Shown here piece after piece: positions 59,034 to 64,000 of a stretch of 64,000 nucleotides of DNA. The stretch's first letter is position 1. Each line of letters starts with the position of its first letter. The stretch comes from SZUA-117 sp964630795 (lineage in GTDB: Bacteria; Pseudomonadota; Gammaproteobacteria; Steroidobacterales; Woeseiaceae): NCBI GenBank assembly GCA_964630795.1, contig CAZVWF010000003.1, forward strand, positions 14,609-78,608, in the 5' to 3' direction. The translations under genes were made by a program, and so were the position numbers. Under the pieces are notes generated by a model, which saw only the letters and a list, made by a program, of their open reading frames with translations, did not search any database and was not told where the DNA came from.

Positions 59034-61730
59034 TCAGGAATCCTTGTCTGCCGGTTCCTGTGATGAAGCCTGGTCCGGTTCCCAGGGAAGCAGGCGCCCG
59101 GCCGGCTTCTCCTCGCTTTTGGAGGCCCGTTTCTGCTTGCTCGCATCAGGCTCTTTGCCAGCGGCCGGTTTTTTGTCACCGTTTGCCGGTTTCGGTTTGT
59201 CGATTGCCTGCTTTGCCGGCGTCCTGGATGACGATGGTTTATCGCTGGTATCGGGCTTCGACGGTGCCGGAGGCGTGTCTTCGGCAGACGGATCGGTTTT
59301 CGGTTTGTCCGCGGGTTTCTCTGCAACCCGTTTCGACGACGATTTGCCCCCTTCGGTCGCCTTTGGCTTACGAGGGCTCCTGGCCGGTTTGTCCGCCTTT
59401 TGCTCCACGTTGCCTGCTTTTTTTGAGGCGGCCTTTTTAGCGGGCTTGGCCGCATCGGCGTCAGCCGGAGGCTTCTCCGGTTTGCTGCGTTCAGCCTCAG
59501 CCGCCTTGTTGTCAGGTTTGTCCTTGACTGATTTTGATGCGGTATCAGCCTTCGATGTCTTTTTCTCAGGCTTGTCCGAAGCAGGGTCCGGCCGCTTGCC
59601 ATCGGTTTTTCGCTCCGGTTTTTTGTCGGCTTTGGACTCGGGTTTCACATTGCCAGGTTGGACCCCGGCGTCCTGATTCTCAGCCTGCGCATTGTCATTC
59701 GTCTCCGGCGCAGCGTCCTGGCTTCTGCGTCGGCGTCGACCGCCACGACTGCGTCGTTTTTTCGACGCCGGCTTGTTCTCCTGATGACCGTCATCCCTGG
59801 CTTTAGCCTTCGGCTTGCCCTGGCGATTGTCCTTCTTGTCCTGGTCACGGCGTTGGCCATCGCGGCCGCCCGCCTTCTTTTGCTGCTTCTTGCTGGCCTT
59901 CTTGCGTTGTGGGCTCTTACGCGATTGCTGGCGCTGTCCGTCGCTGCGTTTTCTGTTGCGCTGACCGTCCCGACGACGTCCGTCGGATTGATTGCCGGAA
60001 CGTCGACCTTGCTGACGCTTTTTCCTGCCGACCTCTTCTTCGTCAGATCCCGAAAAGATGCCGGCAATTCGTGCGAGCAGGCCAGGTCCTGCCTTCTTCT
60101 GGGCCGGCTGGCGGGGGGGTGCCGGCGTGGTCGCGACGACAGTCGTAATCGCCGCAATCTCAGCGGCTTTCTTGTCCTGGATCTGCTGGGTAATCTCCGG
60201 CTCGTCCTCGGATTCGGCCAGCGTGTAGCTGATACCGGCGTTCTCCGGCAGATCGGCCTGGTCGTCGCGCACGCGTCGCACCTGGTAGTGCGGCGTTTCA
60301 AGCGCGGGGTTGGCGATCAGGATGACCTGGGTGTCATGGCGTGACTCAAGGCTTTGTACCCAGTCACGCTTTTCATTCAGGAGATACGTGGCTACCTCGA
60401 TTGGCAATTGTGCGATGACCTTCGCGGTTCGTTCCTTGCGGGCCTCCTCACCGATGATGCGGAGGATGGCCAGCGCGAGCGATTCTACACTGCGGATGTT
60501 GCCGATACCCGAGCAACGCGGGCAGACGAGATAGCTGGATTCGCCCAGAGAAGGCCGGAGTCTTTGCCGTGACATCTCCAGCAGCCCGAATCGGGAAATT
60601 TTGCCAAGTTGAACGCGCGCCCGATCCTGCCGTACCGCCTCGCGTAGCCGATTCTCGACTTCACGCTGGTTTTTCTGGGGTCCCATATCAATGTAGTCGA
60701 TCACGATGAGACCTCCCAGGTCGCGCAGTCGCAGCTGGCGGGCAATCTCGTCGGCGGCTTCCAGGTTGGTGTTCAGTGCGGTGGCTTCGATGTCGCCGCC
60801 TTTGGTGGCACGCGCCGAGTTGATATCGATCGATACCAGCGCCTCCGTGTGGTCGATGACAAGGCTGCCACCGGACGGCAAGCTCACCGAATGCGCGAAG
60901 GCTGATTCAATCTGCGATTCGATCTGGTAGCGCGTGAATAGCGGGACGGAATCACTGTAGTGCTTCAGCTTGCGCAGATTGTGTGGCATCACCTGTTCGA
61001 CGAATTCCTTCGCTTCGTTGAAGGTCGGCTCGTCATCGATCAGGATTTCGCCGATATCGTTGGTGAGATAATCGCGCAATGCTCGTACGACCGCGTTGCT
61101 TTCACGGTAAATCAGGAAAGGCGACGGGCCTTCCACAACGACTTTCTTGATGGCCTCCCAGACGGAGAGGAGATTCTCCATGTCCCAGGACAATTCTTCG
61201 CTACTGCGATCGATACCTGCCGTTCTGAGAATGACGCTCATTCCATTGGGCACGTCGATCTCCCGCAGCGACTTTCTCGCCAGGTCACGATCCTCACCGA
61301 CGATGCGTCGTGAGACGCCACCGGAACGTGCTTTATTGGGTTTCAGTACGATGAATCGGCCGGCCAGGCTGACGTAGGTCGTTAACGCGGCCCCTTTGTT
61401 GCCGCGTTCTTCCTTGTCGATCTGGACGACGATGTCCTGACCTTCTTTGAGGACTTCCCGAATATTCGGCTTGCCACCTGAATCGGCGCCAGTAACGAAA
61501 TACTCGCTGGAGATTTCCTTCAGCGGCAGGAAGCCGTGCCGCTCAGCGCCATAGTTGACGAAGGCCGCTTCGAGGCTGGGCTCGATGCGGGTGATCTGGC
61601 CTTTGTATATATTGGCTTTTTTACGTTCGCTGGCAGGTAATTCGATATTCAGATCGAACAGGCGCTGGCCATCGACCATCGCCATTCGCAACTCCTCTTC
61701 CTGGGTTGCGTTGATTAACATTCTTTTCAT
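59034..61730 (-). CDS. rne: ribonuclease E
   Basis: Main mRNA-decay endonuclease and degradosome scaffold. The N-terminal half has an RNase H-like fold, an S1 domain (IYKGQITRIEPSLEAAFVNY, about residues 42-61), 5' sensor and the DNase I-like catalytic block (SIDINSARATKGGDIEATAL, IVIDYIDMGPQKNQREVENR). The zinc-link cysteines are in CPRCSGIGNI. The last roughly 350 residues are low-complexity, rich in Lys, Pro, Ala, Asp and Ser. 898 aa (1061 in E. coli). The protein starts at MKRMLINATQ. Confidence 0.96.
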   Translation of the reverse strand: MKRMLINATQEEELRMAMVDGQRLFDLNIELPASERKKANIYKGQITRIEPSLEAAFVNYGAERHGFLPLKEISSEYFVTGADSGGKPNIREVLKEGQDIVVQIDKEERGNKGAALTTYVSLAGRFIVLKPNKARSGGVSRRIVGEDRDLARKSLREIDVPNGMSVILRTAGIDRSSEELSWDMENLLSVWEAIKKVVVEGPSPFLIYRESNAVVRALRDYLTNDIGEILIDDEPTFNEAKEFVEQVMPHNLRKLKHYSDSVPLFTRYQIESQIESAFAHSVSLPSGGSLVIDHTEALVSIDINSARATKGGDIEATALNTNLEAADEIARQLRLRDLGGLIVIDYIDMGPQKNQREVENRLREAVRQDRARVQLGKISRFGLLEMSRQRLRPSLGESSYLVCPRCSGIGNIRSVESLALAILRIIGEEARKERTAKVIAQLPIEVATYLLNEKRDWVQSLESRHDTQVILIANPALETPHYQVRRVRDDQADLPENAGISYTLAESEDEPEITQQIQDKKAAEIAAITTVVATTPAPPRQPAQKKAGPGLLARIAGIFSGSDEEEVGRKKRQQGRRSGNQSDGRRRDGQRNRKRSDGQRQQSRKSPQRKKASKKQQKKAGGRDGQRRDQDKKDNRQGKPKAKARDDGHQENKPASKKRRSRGGRRRRRSQDAAPETNDNAQAENQDAGVQPGNVKPESKADKKPERKTDGKRPDPASDKPEKKTSKADTASKSVKDKPDNKAAEAERSKPEKPPADADAAKPAKKAASKKAGNVEQKADKPARSPRKPKATEGGKSSSKRVAEKPADKPKTDPSAEDTPPAPSKPDTSDKPSSSRTPAKQAIDKPKPANGDKKPAAGKEPDASKQKRASKSEEKPAGRLLPWEPDQASSQEPADKDS

Positions 61731-62094
61731 GTTGCCCTTCTTTGTGAGATATCACGGGCAACAAGCCGATTAGGCTCTCTGAGATCGAGGCAGTGGCGCA
61801 GGGGATCACAAACGCAAACGCGCAGCAGACGCTGCCCGTGTTCGGTAAGACAAACTCCGAATGGGCCTGATTGCGATCAATCAAGCCCAGCAAAAAACTG
61901 GTCATTGTTACCCTGCGGCTTAAACCGCGTCGGCGCTCGCCGGTTCACCGTGCTTGCTGCCGTGGTGCCTGGTCTCGATTTTGTATGAGGCCAGGAATAA
62001 ATAAATTGAGGCTTGGAGGGGGACTTGCCGCCTGCAAGCCTTAACGCTCGTGAGTGTGGCGGGCGAAAACGCCCATTTGCCCACTCGGGACGGT
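61731..62094 (-). promoter_or_regulatory. long structured 5' leader of rne
   Basis: No gene is seen in the 454-bp rne/rluC gap. About 358 bases separate the candidate rne start site (near 62088) from the ATG at 61730. Hairpins read on the rne strand: GGGCG-TTTT-CGCCC (62074-62061), AGGCTTG/CAAGCCT (62041-62009), and an 11-bp stem GGGCTTGATTG/CAATCAGGCCC with loop ATCG (61888-61863). The last is perfect only in the rne-sense RNA, through a U.G pair. E. coli rne has a 361-base leader through which RNase E represses itself. Confidence 0.6.
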
Positions 62095-62122
62095 AATATA
62101 GCACAGTTTCGAGCTGCGGCAA
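62095..62122 (-). promoter_or_regulatory. candidate rne promoter
   Basis: On the minus strand TTGCCG (62122-62117), a 16-base spacer and TATATT (62100-62095), with TGC just before it, make an extended -10 promoter. The calculated start is about 62088. Confidence 0.65.
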
Positions 62123-62184
62123 TGCGAATCCGGTCCTTAATCGGGCCAATAAGTCCTTGAGCTCACTACGATAAGTCAGGCTGA

Positions 62185-63159
62185 ATGAATTCTCCTCGAA
62201 AAGCGGAAAAGGGAACCCGGCACACAGCCGTGCGGAAGGTTCGCATCGACAGCGAGCAGGCCGGCCAGCGCATTGATAATTTCCTGCGCCGTGAGCTGCC
62301 TGGACTCCCCAAAGGCCGCCTTTACCGCATATTGCGAAAGGGTGAGGTGCGTGTGAACGGCGGACGGGTTCGCGCCGACTACCGTCTGCAGACCGATGAC
62401 GAAGTACGCATCCCGCCAGCACGAATCAATGCCGGTCCGGGCGATGCCGCGCCCGGCAAGGTCCGGTCAATCGAGCAGCAGATCCTGTTTGAGGACAAGC
62501 GCCTGCTGGTCGTCAACAAGCCCAGTGGTGTTGCAGTACATGGTGGCAGTGGCATCAGCCATGGTGTGATCGAGCTGTTGCGGTCTTCCCGGCCGGAGCT
62601 GCGTGATCTGTCACTGGTGCACAGGCTGGACCGGGAAACGTCCGGCTGTCTCGTGCTGGCGAAGCGGCGAAGCGCACTACGCGAGCTTCATGCGCGGTTC
62701 CGTGAAGGCGATGTCGAGAAAAATTATCTTGCGCTGGTCGTCGGTGACTGGCAGTTGGGTGAACAGCGCATTGACGCGCCCTTGCTCGTCGAGCATCGCA
62801 AGAAAGGGGAGCGACACGTCGTGGTCAGTGGGGCAGGCAAGTCAGCACAGACCGTGATGCGACTCTCGCGCACGTTCGGAACATACAGTTTGCTCCAGTG
62901 CCAGCCGGAAACCGGCAGGACGCACCAGATCCGAGTTCATGCCAAACGTGCCGGGCATCCCGTTGCAGGAGATCTGCGTTATGGAGATCCTGCTGATAAT
63001 GCTGCCGCGAAAAAGCGGGGACTGAAACGATTGTTCCTGCACGCACAGTCCATCGCATTTGCCGATGATAGTGGTAACGAGCTGCATTTTACGGCACCGC
63101 TCGCCGACGACCTGCAGAAGTTCTTGGACAGAATTACCGGTGGTGGGAAACGGCAGTAA
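62185..63159 (+). CDS. rluC: 23S rRNA pseudouridine(955/2504/2580) synthase
   Basis: RluA-family pseudouridine synthase with an N-terminal S4 RNA-binding domain (AGQRIDNFLRRELPG, LYRILRKGEVRVNGGRV, about residues 26-65). The catalytic domain has ILFEDKRLLVVNKPSGVAVHG, and the nucleophile is Asp149 in HRLDRETSG. Later motifs are CQPETGRTHQIRVHAKRAGH and GDLRYG. 324 aa (319 in E. coli). It is divergent from rne, as in E. coli. Confidence 0.96.
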   Translation: MNSPRKAEKGTRHTAVRKVRIDSEQAGQRIDNFLRRELPGLPKGRLYRILRKGEVRVNGGRVRADYRLQTDDEVRIPPARINAGPGDAAPGKVRSIEQQILFEDKRLLVVNKPSGVAVHGGSGISHGVIELLRSSRPELRDLSLVHRLDRETSGCLVLAKRRSALRELHARFREGDVEKNYLALVVGDWQLGEQRIDAPLLVEHRKKGERHVVVSGAGKSAQTVMRLSRTFGTYSLLQCQPETGRTHQIRVHAKRAGHPVAGDLRYGDPADNAAAKKRGLKRLFLHAQSIAFADDSGNELHFTAPLADDLQKFLDRITGGGKRQ

Positions 63160-63173
63160 GTGTCTTTGCTGGA

Positions 63174-63767
63174 TCAGGGCAGGAGGTAACCAAGGTCCTT
63201 CAGCGTGCCCGCCAGCCAGATCATTGGCAACCCGATCAATGCTGTCGGGTCGTCCGTCGATACGGTTTCGAACAGGACGAAACCGGCGCCTTCAATCTTG
63301 AAACTGCCTGCACAGTCGTACGGCTCATCGTGGCGCAAATAGGTGTCGGCGAGGCGGCGGTCAAAGCGACGGAACCGGACCGTCGTTTCATCGGTGTGCT
63401 CGAGTCTCGTGCGGGTAACCGGGTCGAGGACACAGACGGCGGTCAGGAACCTGACTTTTTTCCCGGACGTGGACAATAGCTGCTCCACGGCGCGCTGGTG
63501 GTCACCGGGTTTGCCAAGGGCGACCCCGTCGAGGACCGCCAACTGGTCCGCACCGATGATCAGTGCGTCCGGCCTCTGGCGGGACACCGTCTCTGCTTTT
63601 TCGCGGGCAAGTCGCGTCGCGAGGTCTGCGGCTGATTCTCCCTCTTGCGCCGATTCGTCGATGTCCGGAGGCACGGTCTCGTAGTTGTTCAGAAAACGAT
63701 CGAGAAGACCCTGACGGTAGCGCGAGGCAGACGCCAGGAGAATGCGAGGTGAAGTAGGATTTTGCAT
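63174..63767 (-). CDS. maf: Maf-family nucleotide pyrophosphatase (YceF type)
   Basis: Hydrolyses noncanonical nucleotides; the YceF subgroup prefers m7GTP. The N-terminal LLASASRYRQGLLDRFL, PPDIDESAQEGE, IGADQLAVLDG and LGKPGDHQRAVEQL are family motifs. YDCAGSFKIEGAGFVLFETV and ALIGLPMIWL complete the fold. 197 aa. The neighbours rluC and yceD fit yceF placement. Confidence 0.93.
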   Translation of the reverse strand: MQNPTSPRILLASASRYRQGLLDRFLNNYETVPPDIDESAQEGESAADLATRLAREKAETVSRQRPDALIIGADQLAVLDGVALGKPGDHQRAVEQLLSTSGKKVRFLTAVCVLDPVTRTRLEHTDETTVRFRRFDRRLADTYLRHDEPYDCAGSFKIEGAGFVLFETVSTDDPTALIGLPMIWLAGTLKDLGYLLP

Positions 63768-63848
63768 CAGTAATCAGTAGCTTGTGGTTTTTTGGCAAGT
63801 TTAACCATAATGTGTCGGCGGCGGGTGTAATTTAGCGCTTTCAACCCT

Positions 63849-63877
63849 TTGACAGGGGGCAACAGGCTACTTATCAT
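63849..63877 (+). promoter_or_regulatory. strong sigma-70 promoter for yceD-rpmF
   Basis: TTGACA (63849-63854), a 17-base spacer and TATCAT (63872-63877) match 11 of 12 consensus positions. The start site should be near 63884, only about 3 bases before the ATG at 63887. Confidence 0.75.
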
Positions 63878-63886
63878 GCGCCCCCC

Positions 63887-64000
63887 ATGGTCAATCTGCT
63901 CCTGGATCGAGTGCTACCGTCAGAACTTGCGGATAGTGCGCAGCGTTTTGATTTTAAAGGAAAAGTTGGCGATTTCGAACGGTTGTGTGAAATCTCGGAA
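63887..64000 (+). CDS. yceD: YceD (DUF177) family protein, 5' fragment
   Basis: The first 38 codons are visible and run off the end of the window. The reading frame gives MVNLLLDRVLPSELADSAQR and continues FDFKGKVGDFERLCEISE. Together with its position beyond maf this fits YceD, a protein involved in 23S rRNA accumulation and normally followed by rpmF. There is no Shine-Dalgarno upstream of ATG 63887 (CGCCCCCC). GTG 63911 could be an alternative start. Confidence 0.7.
   Translation, partial: MVNLLLDRVLPSELADSAQRFDFKGKVGDFERLCEISE

Noticed and set aside
59044..60344. Long plus-strand open frames opposite rne
   Set aside because: They are mirrors of the lysine-rich repetitive rne tail; rne has clear family motifs in its own frame.
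61877..62422. A minus-strand open frame of 181 codons across the rluC start
   Set aside because: It runs antisense through the conserved S4 domain of rluC and through the rne promoter region; composition is not protein-like.
1..64000. tRNA or rRNA genes, CRISPR arrays, insertion sequences, prophage genes
   Set aside because: I looked for cloverleaf-like segments, spaced direct repeats, transposase motifs and phage structural genes and saw none that stand up.

Overview
The window reads as a stretch of chromosome from a gammaproteobacterium of fairly high G+C content. Gene order is the main evidence. It has the gammaproteobacterial runs dnaE-accA-tilS-pyrG-kdsA-eno-ftsB-truD, surE-pcm-nlpD-rpoS, recJ-prfB-lysS, rpoE-rseABC-lepA-lepB-rnc-era-recO-pdxJ-acpS, lolCED-comEC-exbBD-msbA-lpxK-kdsB and rne/rluC/maf/yceD. 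An RpfE-type gene next to recJ, a nagZ-MTIP pair and a mitochondrial-like succinate dehydrogenase point toward Xanthomonadales/Chromatiales-like or Woeseia-like lineages rather than enterics, but no genus can be named from sequence alone. Two short runs of N (48695-48713 and 52502-52511) suggest a draft or metagenome assembly. I see no rRNA, tRNA, insertion sequence, prophage or CRISPR array.

Layout. 1-10.5 kb: replication, fatty-acid, nucleotide, KDO and glycolysis genes, then division and tRNA modification, ending with a VanZ-like fusion protein. 10.5-16.4 kb: an Smr nuclease on the minus strand, then surE, pcm, a YqaA/VTT membrane protein, nlpD and rpoS (stationary-phase and envelope maintenance), and an RpfE-type gene. 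16.4-20.8 kb: recJ, prfB with an intact programmed +1 frameshift, lysS. 21.1-26.1 kb: a compact succinate dehydrogenase module with assembly helpers: ygfZ (divergent), an SDHAF4 homologue, sdhCDAB, sdhE and a YgfX-like gene. 26.1-36 kb: the sigma-E envelope-stress operon with a dual promoter, running into the lepA-lepB and rnc-era-recO-pdxJ-acpS block. 36-45 kb: a DnaQ-like exonuclease, rlmD, nagZ, MTIP, and the minus-strand mfd-csiV pair plus a small BamE-like gene. 45-56 kb: lipoprotein export (lolCED), ComEC, an ExbBD proton-channel pair, and LPS assembly (msbA, lpxK, kdsB). 56-58.4 kb: a three-gene minus-strand operon (di-heme peroxidase, YtkA-like protein, uncharacterised membrane-anchored protein), the only clearly accessory locus. 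58.5-64 kb: a low-molecular-weight phosphatase, rne with a long structured leader, rluC, maf and the start of yceD.

Most of the content is conserved housekeeping. Items that merit a second look are the peroxidase/YtkA/unknown trio (its third protein has a predicted mature N-terminal histidine), the mitochondrial-type SDH module, and several regulatory signals read directly from the DNA: a sigma-E autoregulatory promoter, a CRP-like palindrome upstream of lolC, an inverted repeat with a TATAAT core, the rne leader, and a strong promoter that would make yceD nearly leaderless.
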